Assembly (NCBI GenBank): GCA_025677825.1
Contig: JAIXMO010000017.1
Coordinates: 434,001 to 498,000, forward strand
Source of the DNA: Helicostylum pulchrum
Lineage: Eukaryota > Mucoromycota > Mucoromycetes > Mucorales > Mucoraceae
Length of the DNA stretch: 64,000 nt
Reading direction: 5' to 3'
Part shown: one piece after another, positions 12,365-24,016 of the stretch
Layout: the number at the start of each line of letters is the position of its first letter
Numbering within the stretch: the stretch's first letter is position 1
The notes under the pieces: generated by a model
The model's database searches: none
What the model saw: the letters and a program-made list of their open reading frames with translations, nothing else
What the model was told of the DNA's origin: nothing
Position numbers and translations under genes: made by a program

Positions 12365-12916
12365 TTATGAAAAAAAGAATTCTTTTTTTCCACTTAATTT
12401 TTTTTTTTTTTGAGTACAATCTTTTTTTTTAAAAAAAAAAAGGAACACTAACGATATCCATTTGGAGAGGGATGTACGGTTAGAACCCTTCGCTAACGAG
12501 GTCCATGTTTCGGAAAGCTGAAATGCAGTAACCATAAGGCTACTGATAAGATAGACGATAAAAGATGCAGCCGCTACAGCAGACACTAACCTCTTTTGAC
12601 AGTCATCAGAAGAGAGACCATTTTTTCGACGCATTACTAGTCGAAGCGGAATTTTCATAGGAGAGCGAGGATGTTCAAAAATCGAATTTGCATCTTTGTG
12701 CCATGATCTCCGTCGATCCTTCGTGTTGATATTAGGTATACTTATGTTGTTGGATATATATCCCGTTTGAAATTTCCAACGTTTACAATCCGGAAGCCAG
12801 CTTGCACTGTATGTACTTGCAATTCCAGGACTACGAATTAGAGCGAAAGTGTTTTTTAAAAAAATAACACCTGTTAGTATCTGCAGTGGAGGAGGACCAG
12901 AATCGGAGCCAGGCAT
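12365..12916 (-). CDS. Hypothetical protein with one membrane segment
   Basis: Not recognised. An uninterrupted minus-strand frame begins MPGSDSGPPPLQILTGVIF at 12916. The first 155 or so codons have balanced composition. There is a hydrophobic segment (VSAVAAASFIVYLISSLMV) at about residues 112-130 that could span a membrane. The last 25 codons are poly-F/K translated from homopolymer runs and are unlikely to be coding, so the true end is probably a splice donor near 12445 or a stop reached after splicing. The region is clearly less AT-rich than its flanks. No family signature is seen, so it could be an orphan gene or the 5' exon of the small gene downstream. Confidence 0.35.
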   Translation of the reverse strand: MPGSDSGPPPLQILTGVIFLKNTFALIRSPGIASTYSASWLPDCKRWKFQTGYISNNISIPNINTKDRRRSWHKDANSIFEHPRSPMKIPLRLVMRRKNGLSSDDCQKRLVSAVAAASFIVYLISSLMVTAFQLSETWTSLAKGSNRTSLSKWISLVFLFFFKKKDCTQKKKKLSGKKEFFFS

Positions 12917-14573
12917 GATACCTTCACAGTATTATTTTTTCAAACAAAAGAAGTATGAAATAAGCTAACGCCCTTGAACAAAAAAAAAAAATGTTGTCGA
13001 ATCTTTGACAAATTATGCTGTATGCATTGTCCTATAAGAAACATATAGTCTTCTCCCTGATAAAACAATGTCTTTAGTACCTTGACGCAAAATCATCCCT
13101 TTTTATTCCTTTAATGTATAAATAGGAATATTTATTTAACTGTATTAAATAGAGCATTAATATAAAAGTAAAAGTAAAAGTAAAACGATATATTCTTTAT
13201 ATAAATCAAAGAAATAAGTGTTATAAATCATTTAAGCAGAGAATAGCTACAACTAAAACTCTCTTGTCCTTCGTACACATTTATAAAAGAAGCAGGGAAA
13301 AAAGATTATTTATTTGGAATGTTTGTATTTGCAACTGTTGTTCCTACAAAGGCGCCCGTATTTGCAACTCTGTTTACTTTGTTTTTCTATTCTTCTTCTT
13401 CTTCTCGTGTTTGCTAAGTACCAAGAGTTAATATAACGCTATTAGGTCTATTTTTTTATATAAAAAAAGGTACACATCTACTTACTATACACGAAAGCTG
13501 CGCAAATTATCAACGAAATTATGTAAACGAAGTAAAAAATACCGAACATTTTTTTTTAAAAAAACTAAAGAAAAAGAGATTGATTTTTGTTTTTATTTTT
13601 ATGAGACGAAGTCTCTGAAAGTCACAACTGTGCTTCTGGCATTTTAGGCTTTTAAACGGTGATTAGAGATTTTTTTTTAGAGTAGGTATATAAAACGTTG
13701 CCCGTGTTCGAAATAATGGTAATTGTTTTTTTACGCGTAAAAAACTGTCTGCTGTCCCTCTTTTTTTTTCTTCTTTTTTTAAGAAAAGAATGTTCTCTCA
13801 AAATAGCATATTTGAGTAAGGGATTCAAGCCATTTAAGCCTAGTTGTTAAACTCTTTCAACGACACATGTATTACAACTCGCGTTTTTTTTTTTGATTTT
13901 ATACAGGAGGTAGTTTTTCGCCCAAGGTTTTTTAAATCATTATATAAGAAACTTGATAATAATTAAAAGCTTACATGGTTTCATTATTACGAATCAGTTC
14001 GCCTACCTTTTAATCCTTTGCTTTTATAACAGAAACGCCCGATTATTTTATTTCATGGTTCTCTTTTCTTTTATAAATATTTTTTATTATTATTTTTATT
14101 CACAAACAGCCAGCTATATATTTTACTTTAAATAATAATAAACCTATACATTGTTCATTAGAATGTACATCTTTGACAACTACGTCTCGATAAGTGTTAT
14201 TTGTAAGTGAAATCATGTTAAAGCCTAACACAGATAAATATATACTTTTAGTTTTGACATTTGTAAATAATTATATCATTGAACAAGTAAAGTAAGTGTA
14301 ATGTAACATCTTATCAGTATAACTCATTTTCGCTCTTAACAAAGTTTCCTTTCTTTATCGTAGTGATATGTACTAATGTTATCAGTCAAATATGAAGCTT
14401 CCCTGTGCTGGATTTTTTTTTTTCAGTATTATTTTTAGAAAATTCATGCACAATTTGATTGTGGCTTAGGTTAAAAGTAAAGTAAAAAAAAGAAGAAATA
14501 TATTTACATTATTACTTTATTGTATGTACACAAATAAAAAGAAAGGAAGGGATATAAAAGGGATAGGGTAGTT
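12917..14573. other. Gene-free AT-rich region
   Basis: About 1.65 kb with no supportable gene. A short (AAAAGT)n array lies near 13163-13184. Homopolymer runs and translation-stop-rich DNA make up the rest. Confidence 0.65.
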
Positions 14574-16022
14574 TTACATCGGTACGTAAACAGGAGATTT
14601 GGGGCCTTCACAAACCACTTGAAACTTTTCACGGGCATCAGCTATTCTATTAGCAAACACGATCCTCATGGACTTATAAAGGTAGATTCTCTTTTTTTCA
14701 GTTCTACAAATTTGTAAATGAATAGCATATCTTAATAATTTGAATGGTGTATCCAACGTGTAAGATTTTTGTCTTAAAAAAGTTTTAGTGTTTTTTGGCA
14801 TATCAGTAAAATCATAAGGTATCAAGAATAGCTTGACAGCAGTCTTGTTTGGATTCTTGACAACTACTTGTAATTGACCTTTAGGTGGTATACGATATCC
14901 TGGTTCACTTAGATCAACAGTGCCCACATAAGGTGTATTACCTTCTTCTTCTTGTCCTAGTTTAAAAAACGTGGCAGGGAATACGATGGAGCAGTGAGGT
15001 GGACATTTTAAAGAGGGCTTGCAGTCACCTAAACCTAATACACCTATTTGGCAATGAAATGTGATGGGTTTGGATGGCATAGAAGACATTCTACCAGATA
15101 ATAAAGATTCTTCAAAACTACCAACAAGACAGCGTTGATGAATATCACTTGTTAAAGAATTTCTTCTCTGTTGTTGTTGTTGAGCTAAATCATAGAAATG
15201 TGTAGGAGGGGAAGTAGAGTAAGCGATAGAGGTACGAAAACTGGTATGATGGGTATATTGCATTCTTGGTGAAGGAATTGGTATAGAAGATACATCTTGT
15301 TCTTCAGCTAAACTATAATTGTTGTCTTGTTCATCTAATTCCATTGCAGATAGTGAAAGACGAGATAATCTACGTACAGCAACAATAGGAATTTGATTTG
15401 AGGTAGGTACAGGTGGTAATAAAGGGTGAACGTTATCTTGCAAAGAAGTTATAGGTTGTTGCATTTTAGACCAAGACATAAAGGATGGACTTGATAATGA
15501 TTGTAGTGATATCAATGGTTTCTTGTAATAAATAGTAGCGTTTTCATCATATACTACTTGTAGTGAGAAATTCGATAAAGCAAATCGTTTTGCTTTTAAA
15601 TGAGCTTGTGAATTAAATTCAATCAGTTCTTGTTGAGAATTAAAAGAATGACATTGTTGACCGTTTAAAGTAGCAATGGTATACATTTCGATACAATTAG
15701 TTTTAGCTGGCATTCCCTGAATAAAATTAGATACGTCTTTAATAAATTGAAGAGTATCTTGACTAAATGATGAGTCAAGTATATCAAATGACATTATCCA
15801 TCTTTCTAATAAAATATCCGAGTGCTTTTGTAATATATTAATTACGATAGAAGAAGTTCGAGTATGCAATGGTATTTGACCAAAGCAACAAGAGTCATGG
15901 TTAAATAAACAAAGTCTTTCCTCACTAGCTATTTTAGCAGAAAAGACAAGTTGAACTATTTGAGAGAATACTATTTGAAGAGTTGGCATTACAACATTAT
16001 TGTTATTTACAGGTATTGGCAT
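14574..16022 (-). CDS. Atos-family (FAM214-like) protein
   Basis: Single-exon gene of 482 aa, start MPIPVNNNN at 16022. The C-terminal part, from about residue 300 (GSFEESLLSGRMSSMPSKPI) to the end, carries the signature of the Atos/FAM214 family. Its landmarks are HCQIGVLGLGDCKPSLKCPP, IPPKGQLQVVVKNPNKTAVK, NTKTFLRQKSY, RIYLYKSMRIVFANR and a terminal CEGPKSPVYVPM. The animal members (Atossa, FAM214A/B) are nuclear transcription regulators, and fungal members have been linked to chromosome segregation in meiosis; the role here is inferred only. The middle is low-complexity with a QQQQQ tract and Ser/Thr-rich stretches. The stop of the Arf-like gene upstream is only 64 bp from this start, on the same strand. 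Confidence 0.9.
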   Translation of the reverse strand: MPIPVNNNNVVMPTLQIVFSQIVQLVFSAKIASEERLCLFNHDSCCFGQIPLHTRTSSIVINILQKHSDILLERWIMSFDILDSSFSQDTLQFIKDVSNFIQGMPAKTNCIEMYTIATLNGQQCHSFNSQQELIEFNSQAHLKAKRFALSNFSLQVVYDENATIYYKKPLISLQSLSSPSFMSWSKMQQPITSLQDNVHPLLPPVPTSNQIPIVAVRRLSRLSLSAMELDEQDNNYSLAEEQDVSSIPIPSPRMQYTHHTSFRTSIAYSTSPPTHFYDLAQQQQQRRNSLTSDIHQRCLVGSFEESLLSGRMSSMPSKPITFHCQIGVLGLGDCKPSLKCPPHCSIVFPATFFKLGQEEEGNTPYVGTVDLSEPGYRIPPKGQLQVVVKNPNKTAVKLFLIPYDFTDMPKNTKTFLRQKSYTLDTPFKLLRYAIHLQICRTEKKRIYLYKSMRIVFANRIADAREKFQVVCEGPKSPVYVPM

Positions 16023-16086
16023 TTTATTTTGTTTTTAGCGTATAAAAAAAAGAAGAAAAAAGAAAAAAGAAAATTTTTTTAGTGTG

Positions 16087-17287
16087 TCACAATACTTGAT
16101 AGTCAATTTCTAAATGCCTTCCCTTTAAGGCTAATGAGGAAGACTTGAATGCATTTGGTAATGACTTTTTATCAGGTGGTAAAAATTGTTTAGCGGCTTT
16201 AGAAGAATAAAACAATTTCAAGGTATAATATTCTTTCCAACCATCTTGTTGTAATTTACAGCGTAACAAGAAATCATTAAAGTTATTATCTTCGCCTTCT
16301 AATAAAGGATATTTTAACAGTGAAAATGATACCATTTGAATCCAAAATAACGTCTGTGTTTCCGAGTAATGAATTGTATTATTATTTGGTGTTGAATCCG
16401 CCGTAAGTAACTCTGAAGATAAAATGTCATATAATGTACTAGGTGGTTTTTCATTCATAATAGTTAAATAAATTATCCTTATTAAACAATAATGATCAAA
16501 AAATAAAAATTGCTTTTCTTGATAAAACCACTGTTTAAACTCTAAATCGCTTTGATGATTTGGATTTGGCAAACTATCCCAAGGTGTAACTAGTAAGTTA
16601 TTACGATGTTCTAGTTTTAATGTGATATATTCCAATATTGAGTCTATCCCTTTTCCTGTCCTTGATTCGCTACCAAATACTCTCCAATCATGACCTTTTA
16701 ATAATTCCATTAATGCCTTATCTTTGACCCAACTATTACCAACATCTTGAATATCCATCGCTCCTTCACTTTGTTTATTACATACTGTAATAATAATCGT
16801 GTTCTCCAATACTTTATCAAAACTACTTAATAACCAAACCATATTCTCTCTTGACTTTGCAGATACACTTGCTTTACTGTATTCAACGGAATCCACCATA
16901 TAAATAATCACTCGAATATTATCCTTGATATATTGTAAACAAGAGCTAATTTCTAAACTAGACTCTTTTAACACATATAAATTATAATCATGGTTATTAT
17001 TAATATTATTACCTGCGAAATCCCATAATTGATACAGGTGTGATTTATACGGTATAATCTCTACATTATAAGTAGGTGTTGATATAACATCAAAATACGT
17101 ATCTGGCTATGTTTCAGATTAATACATGCTTTTTTTTTTGTATATTTGTTATATTTACATTATCGGTAGCGTATTTAAAATATGTTTTATATAAAAAGGT
17201 TGTTTTTCCTGATCCACGAGGACCTAAAATAAGTATAGGTACCGTGTTTTGGTTTTCTATCGTACTCATCATGGACATTCGCTTCAT
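16087..17287 (-). CDS. Divergent Arf/SRPRB-like small GTPase with a long C-terminal extension
   Basis: Two exons, 17287-17159 and 17106-16087, spliced in frame to 382 aa. The P-loop GPRGSGKT is at residues 22-29 and a switch-I-like STPTYN at 52-57. The switch-II motif is WDFAGN at 71-76, where the usual Gln of DxxGQ is Asn. The NKxD motif is reduced to NKQ (153-155). SRTGKG at 191-196 stands in for the G5 motif. A GTPase fold therefore ends near residue 215, and about 165 further residues follow with motifs such as WKEYYTLKLFYSSKAAKQFL. The relation to Arf/Arl or SRP-receptor-beta GTPases is by overall layout; the exact subfamily is unclear. GTP hydrolysis may be altered by the Gln-to-Asn change. 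Confidence 0.7.
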
Positions 17288-17539
17288 TACTATTTTATAT
17301 ATAAAGAAAAGAGAAAAAAGGGGGTGGGGGATAGTCGTACAAATAATATCTATTGAGTTTTGTACTCCTTTTCAATTATTTTTTTTAACAACAGGCAATG
17401 GTGGTGTTGGTAGTGTTTTGGGGGATGGACTTGCTGGTTTTTTTTTGGGGAGGGGAGGAGAAGAAAAGAGCAACTACGTAAATCAATGCATAGAAAAAAA
17501 GCTCATTGAGATACCTGAGTTTTAAGGTGGCGCATACTT

Positions 17540-18060
17540 GAAGTAAAACGCATAAAAACGTCGTAAAACAGTGATTACTCGGTCCGTGTTTTTTGTAAAA
17601 ATATGGTTTTTAGTCATTGCTTTTATCACAGAGAAAAGAAAAGTAGATCTCGAGTAATTCCAAAATATCCACCAAAACACAAAAGGAGTTGACCCCCAAA
17701 ATGATCAAAAACGATCAACTGAAAAAAAGTAGAAAAAACCGAGAAAGATATAGAATAACAAACGGTTTTAATATTTTATATTAAATAAATCTTTCCAAGG
17801 ACTAATGTCCACGAAGTAACTTGGGCAAAAGAATCATTTCCTGATGTTTAATCACACAAAGAAAACACCTTATTTCGATCACGGTAAAAATATTCTTTTT
17901 TAGAAGTTACTTCTAAACCTTCGCTTGAAAACACTCGTTTTAAAGAGAATAATGGACAGGCAATGATGTATTATAACAGTGTAGGTAATTCTCGAACTTA
18001 CCCTAGTTATTTTATAAAAAAAATATGCTGTGTATCGTTTTCTGTGAGAGCTCAAACATT
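17540..18060 (+). repeat. Dispersed non-coding repeat, family A, copy 1
   Basis: About 520 bp that align by eye, in direct orientation, with 28355-28870. Shared landmarks in order are ACGTCGTAAAA, a GTGATTACTYGKTCCGTRTTTTT stretch, AACACAAAAGG, TGACCCCCAAAATGATCAAA, AGTAACTTGGG/CGTGGG, TAGAAGTTACTTCTAAACCT, TAATGGACAGGCAA and ATTATAACA. The copies are diverged, with indels. No reading frame is conserved between them, so the element is non-autonomous or a remnant. Confidence 0.85.
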
Positions 18061-18107
18061 AAAATTATGTTAAATTCTATTAAATTTTTATTGATGTCAA
18101 TTAAAAT

Positions 18108-18600
18108 AGTACGAAGCTATTGATTGGAATACCACACACCAATACACCTAAAAACTAATAGCTATGATATATAGGACTACAAAGTATCTTCGTGTTCACT
18201 TTATTTGGTTTATATCTACTGCATCCCTTTTCAATATTTCATCACTTAGCGACCATCTGTATTTAATTACTTTTCCTGGTTGAATTTTTAAAGACTCCCA
18301 GCTGATACGTGCTTCATTCGAGTCTAAATTTACTTTAATTACTTTATAAGGTTTATTTTATTGCCCTCTCTATCAGTTTGATTATTACCCCTTTGTTTTA
18401 ATAGCATTGATTGATAATACACTTTTGAAGACTAGGCGATTTATATAAGTTAAATATGACTTTTTTTTATTATCACTTTTAAATTTGCTTTATATATTTG
18501 ATAGTTTTGTGAAATTGGATACCAACCCTGGTGATAGAGGTGTTAAAGCGGGGGACCGAAGATGTTCTGGAGAAATCCATCCTGAGTGCACCGAGTGCAC
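18108..18600 (+). repeat. Dispersed non-coding repeat, family B, copy 1 (longer form)
   Basis: Matches 49075-49330. Shared blocks include AAAG(T/C)ATCTT(C/T)GTGTTCACTT, ATTTGGTTTATA, CATCACTTAGCGACC / CATTTAGCAACC, ATAGTTTTGT(G/A)AAATTG, and a final GACATTCTGGAGAAATCC-like block. This copy carries about 200 bp (roughly 18270-18500) that are absent from the 49-kb copy. It follows family A copy 1 after a gap of about 50 bp, so A and B may be halves of one element. Confidence 0.75.
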
Positions 18601-19785
18601 TGTTGATTTCTCATTTTATGATTTTGAGAAAATCTTGATATACTGTTAATTTAGAAAGAAAAAAGTGTAATATTTTACTTTTTCAAGTTCTTGCGTACCC
18701 CTTTTAAAATGAGTTTATATCTTGTTCGTTTATTTCTCTACGCTGGCGATACCGTCGGCGAAAACATATAAAACTCCTCTTGTGTAGTAGCTTGAGTAAG
18801 ACGAACTTGGTCATTGTGTTCAGGAATTGGCTTTGAAACTCTTGTTATTCATTTTGTCGAGGGATGATCAGCACATAGTATATAAAGTATATTTACTGGT
18901 ACATTGAATCATGATAAAAAGGACTTCAAAAAAAAGATGGCGTGAATAAGCATGATAGATTTGTCATACTTACCTGTCATTGGTTGATCAGATACGCTCC
19001 AAAGCTCCTTTTTATGAGACTAACGCGCGCGTCATGAAAGTGGATAAACGACATGATACTTTTTTTTTGGATCTACCCGTACAAATAAAACCGTGCATCA
19101 TAATTTTTGTTTGATAACGTCATGAAGAGTAAGCGTGAACAAGATTTTTAAAAAAAAGCGACCTTTTTTTTAGTGCAACCAAAGTATTATTTTTCGAAAT
19201 GTTTATAAGCTTAATTGTACAGAACTGATCAAAGCCTAATAATATTTATATGAACTCAACGCGTCTTAGAATTTTGGTTCCAATCGTTTTCGTATTGGTT
19301 TGAGGGAGTTTTTTTTTTTTTTTTTTTTCCTAAAAAAAAGATACAGGACTCTTTCTAGAAACTCGGGTCAAACGATAGTTTGTGCAATAGGTACGATTTT
19401 GTAACCAAAACAACCTAATCAATTCCGATATCAAAAAGCTATCAATAAGGTAGTTCGGTTCCTGAGAGAGGTGGGAAAAAAAGACACAAAAAAAAAAGGA
19501 TAGAGAATGACAAACGGGTATTTTAAGCAAAACCAGCGCGTAATAGTTTTTAATATTCACTGGTACAAAAGGGTTATGTGCATCACTCTGTAAAAAAAAG
19601 TTTATTTTTTTCAAATTATCGGTTAAAATATGATTAAACTCCACCCCCCTGGTTTGGTTGGTTAATTTTGTTACATCTCACATGTTGATATTTTTTTTCC
19701 CCGCATTTTGATTTTTTTGACGAAACGTTCCCTTTTTCACCTCCCCACTCTACTCTTGTATAATTACGTTAATTAAGAATAAAAA
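18601..19785. other. Intergenic region upstream of SDH2
   Basis: AT-rich DNA with no supportable gene. The CT-rich stretch at 19725-19757 immediately before the SDH2 start resembles a fungal promoter. The 104-codon minus-strand frame at 19330-19644 has poly-F composition and overlaps this promoter, so I do not call it. Confidence 0.6.
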
Positions 19786-20814
19786 ATGTCTATTGCTTTA
19801 CAAATTTTAAAGGGCTCTCTTAACAAGCGTTGGATTTCTGCTGCTGCTGTAATTATCGTGCTTTTTTTTTAATTTCTCATTAAAAAAAAAACTAATATTT
19901 TATAATCCTATAGCCTTTAGCTCGTTCTTTCAACACCAATGCTGTTAACATGATGGCTACTGAAGCTAAGGAACCCAACTTCAAGACTTTCGAGATTTAT
20001 CGTTGGGTAATCTTAATTACTAATTTTTTTATAATGAAAAAAACAACATGACTAACAAATAAATAAATATAGAATCCTGACAAGCCCACTGACAAGCCTG
20101 TCCTCCAGGAATACAAGGTTGATTTAAATGCTTGTGGTCCCATGATTTTAGATGCCTTGATCAAGATCAAGAATGAGCAAGATTCTACTTTAACTTTCCG
20201 TCGTTCTTGTCGTGAAGGTATTTGTGGTTCTTGTGCTATGAACATTGAAGGTGGAAACACCTTGGCTTGTATTTCCAAGATTGATCGTGATACCACAAAG
20301 AACGCAAAGATCTATCCTCTTCCTCACAGTAAGTAAATATATGTAGACAATACTTTTAAATTTCAAAAACTAAAATGCGATATAAAAAAAATTAGTGAAC
20401 ATTGTCAAGGATTTGGTACCTGATTTAACTCATTTCTACAACCAATACAAGAGTATCGAACCCTTCCTTAAAAACACTCCTCCCGCTGATGGTAAGGAGA
20501 ACTTACAATCGATTGAAGATAGAAAGAAGTTGGATGGTCTTTATGAATGTATTCTTTGCGCTTGTTGTTCTACCTCTTGTCCCTCTTATTGGTGGAACCA
20601 AGAAGAATATCTTGGTCCCGCTGTTTTGATGCAAGCTTATCGTTGGATGATTGATTCTCGTGATCAATTCGGTCCTCAACGTCGTGAAAAGCTTCAAAAT
20701 AAGATGTCTCTTTATCGTTGTCATACCATCATGAACTGTTCCAAGACCTGTCCTAAGGGTCTTCAACCTGGTGCTGCTATCGCCCAGATTAAGTTGATGA
20801 TGGCTACCGAGTAA
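19786..20814 (+). CDS. SDH2: Succinate dehydrogenase iron-sulfur subunit, mitochondrial
   Basis: Iron-sulfur subunit of complex II, passing electrons from succinate/FAD in SDH1 to ubiquinone at the inner mitochondrial membrane. Four exons, 19786-19848, 19914-20006, 20073-20328 and 20396-20814, give 276 aa. The first exon encodes a basic presequence ([20 protein letters not shown]). The 2Fe-2S motif is [21 protein letters not shown], in exon 3. The 4Fe-4S motif is [16 protein letters not shown] and the 3Fe-4S motif [14 protein letters not shown], both in exon 4. All cluster-ligand cysteines are present, so the protein should be functional. Its stop is only 93 bp from the convergent SEC24 stop. 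Confidence 0.98.
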
Positions 20815-20907
20815 AAAAAAAGAAAGATATATAAAAAAAAACGTTATTTTTTTTTTTAAAAAATTCACAAATAAACTCTTTTTAATATATTTGTATATAT
20901 TTTATTA

Positions 20908-23900
20908 TTATTTTGATTGACATTTTGATCTAATAAATCCTAACCATTGAAAGTAACTCATACCAGAGCTAGCTGATTCTTGATTAGCTCCTGCAGTTGC
21001 TGGTCCTGAAGGTTGACGATCCTCTATAAGACGACTTATAAATCGACTACGAAGCATTGGATTACCTTCTTCATTAATAATATAAATCGAAGGATAATAT
21101 GCTACTTGTCTGTTATTTTGTAATTCTTGAACCATACGTGAGACTCTTTCAGAAATGGGTGACTTGAGTGTAGGTAACATGGGGACTGGCCCAGATTTAA
21201 TTTCTTGAACCGAATTGACGCTTAATAAATCTTTACAGAGTTGTGGTACAGCATGTTTACCAATCCATATATAAATATTTTGTCCATCTTCCAATAAATA
21301 ACAACCATGTGCCTCTAATTTTTCTGCGGTTAAGCTAGTAGCTGGAGGCATAATACATTTTCCATTACTATCTAGTGTACCTGCCGCTTGAGGCATATTA
21401 TGAATTGAATAGAAATTAGGGTGTACAAATTTTTTCCAAGAATCAATAGGTAAAGTACGAAGTAAAATAGCGGATTGAGATCGAATATCAGCAGGAATCG
21501 TACTTGCATCATTAAACGCTTCGGATTTCAAAATACTTAAACCTAAAAGTGCAAGTAAATCTAATTCGCGACAGACAGTTAATTGTGCATTGGAAGAACT
21601 AACTCCCATAACTTCGGATCCGTATGCTACAAAAATATCTGTCACTCCCTTTGATAAATGTTCTCTACCGTCGCGTAATTTGCCATTGACTCCCTTATCG
21701 ATAGCTAAAGAATTATTTAGTTAAGAGATATTTGGAAAATTATACATGTTTATCTTACCACCATGACAAATTGCTCTGACAACTGCAATTTGATCCACAG
21801 ATGAATATAATTCAGAGATACTCTTGGTAACGGGAAGACATAAATTCATAACACGAATACGACGTTCACCAAAGCAAGTTGTATAAAGTAAAGCAGTTTG
21901 GAATTGAGCAAATGGAGTTGTAATCTCTTCTTCGATACCCAATTCGATACAATACGATTGATCACGAGGAACATTTGGTAATGCCATAATATCAGGAACT
22001 CGTGTAGTACAGTTACCATAGAATGAACGACACACAATACCCTGAGAACAACGTGTACGCATAACCGCTTCTAACCCAATTTCCTCAGACAATAGCGAGA
22101 TAATCTCTTGTTTTAATTTCTGTGCGTCTGATTGATTATGAGCATTAAATCCGGGATAAAAATGTGTCTGTCCACCGGTAAAGCGAGGAATAACATTTAA
22201 TGTTGCCACGTCCGAGAATTCATTGCCAAAAATAAACATATCAGCACAGACTTGAGATTTAGTACATTCACCAGCAAATGTTTTATACCAAGTACTAGAG
22301 GCTGACATAAGAGGCGAATCTAATGTAGATTTACCTCCTTCTGCTTTAGGTTTAATAATACCATCGCCTATAGTAGGAAGACTGGCTTGATAACAGACAA
22401 TTTTACCACCTGTGGGTGACTATCCGTATGTGTTAAAATTATATACGTTTTTCCCTCTTTCTTTATATAAATATATAAAGCTTACCAATAATTTACGAGC
22501 AGCTTGTAATGCAGATCCTAAACAGTTTGTTGGTGCGTGTGTATTTTGATACATAGTCTTCATTCTATCCAATAAATCAATCACAGCGCTCTTATACTCA
22601 ACCAAATTAACAATCAAATCGGAAGAAGCTCTAGGCAAATACATATCAGATAAATCGCCAACAACCAAAATTTCAGGTTCGCTTCCAGTCAATTTATAAA
22701 ATCCAACTGCATTATCAGCACTAATGAATGCAACCTTTGTACGTCCATCTTCATTGGGAATTTTATCCAAGGATTCCTTAATTGCTTCAGCAACAATACC
22801 TACCATACCTGTTTGAATGGATTGAAATGATGTGTCGATAACAAAAACGTATACGGGTGGTTGAGGTGGTCTAATCGCGTATTCTGCTGGTGCAATAAAA
22901 TCAACACACCCGTAATTTAATTCAGCTCTGCTATAACGATCTACTTGCTGTCCACTTGTAATGTCCCAATCAAATTCTTGAGGTACTAAAAGACATATTT
23001 AACATTTTAGAGTACCTTTTTAAGAACGATTTTTTTTTCTTACCATCATTATCCATAGTACACATATTACATTTCCATTTTAACGCACCGGCAGAGAACT
23101 CAACAAATGGATTAATGTACGTTTTACAACGACCACAACGAGCAACAATCGTATCAGATACAACAGGTACTTCAACCTAATTTTTTATATATGTATATAA
23201 CCTCTTAGCTGAAAACACTTGATGAATTCCATCCTCTCTCTCTCTCTCTTACCTTTTCATCGCTAAGATAGGGTTGTAAAATTAAAGCTAAAGGTAATTT
23301 TGATTTTTTAAGTAACCCGCTAGAATAGGGAAAACTATTGACGGTTGCATGTTTAAAACAAGGGTTCACTTGCGCATTAGGTGAAGAGGTGGCAGCAATC
23401 TAAATAAATAAAAATTAAGTTTATTTCCAGGACGTATAAGTACCCTATTTTGTTTTTGTTTACATCAACTTACTTTTAAAGGAATATTAGGACTAGGTGC
23501 TTGGCGTTGAAAATCTTCAATAAGTGGTGCTTGTCCAAAAAGTGAAACATCTTGTCTAGCAGGTTGAGAGTTATTAATACTCATGTTAACCATACCATTT
23601 AATGTTTGGTTGTAGTCACCATTGAAAGCAGGTTGAGCAGGTACAGAAGAATTGTAGTTGGACGTAGGTTGAGGTGATGCTCGAAACTGATGAGGCTGTT
23701 GAAATGGAGATCCAGGAGGTTGAAACTGTTGTTGCTGTTGGTATGGCACTTGGGGTTGTTGGTATGGCGCCTGAGGTTGTTGAGGTTGTTGGTATGGCGA
23801 CTGTTGGTACGGCTGGTGTGGTGTCTGGGCCTGTTGATATCCCGAGTTAGCAGGAGCAGGAGAAAGTTCGGTGTTTTGAAAACGAGGATAGTGACGCTTT

Positions 23901-24016
23901 TGCTTTCTGGAATCAATCTGAGGCGATTGTTGTTGAGGTGTTCCTAAAGGGGAGGCAACTCGAGCTTGTTGCGGTACCCCAGCTTGAGAAGCGTTATAAG
24001 GTCCAGAGTTACTCAT
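20908..24016 (-). CDS. SEC24: COPII coat cargo-adaptor subunit Sec24
   Basis: Cargo-binding subunit of the COPII coat that packages proteins at ER exit sites, partner of Sec23. Six exons on the minus strand: 24016-23474, 23399-23253, 23176-23044, 22985-22486, 22419-21759 and 21704-20908. They give 926 aa. The N-terminus (MSNSGPYNASQAGV) leads a Pro/Gln/Tyr-rich disordered region of about 130 residues. A zinc finger follows (CGRCKTYINPF ... CNMC), then the trunk (PPVYVFVIDTSFQSIQTGM), the beta-sandwich and helical domain (LLSPTGGKIV at an exon junction), and a gelsolin-like end (GQNIYIWIGK). The first ATG in frame after an upstream GTG is used. Convergent with SDH2. Confidence 0.97.

Noticed and set aside
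19330..19644. 104-codon minus-strand frame before SDH2
   Set aside because: Poly-F segments, no recognised motif, and overlap with the SDH2 promoter region.
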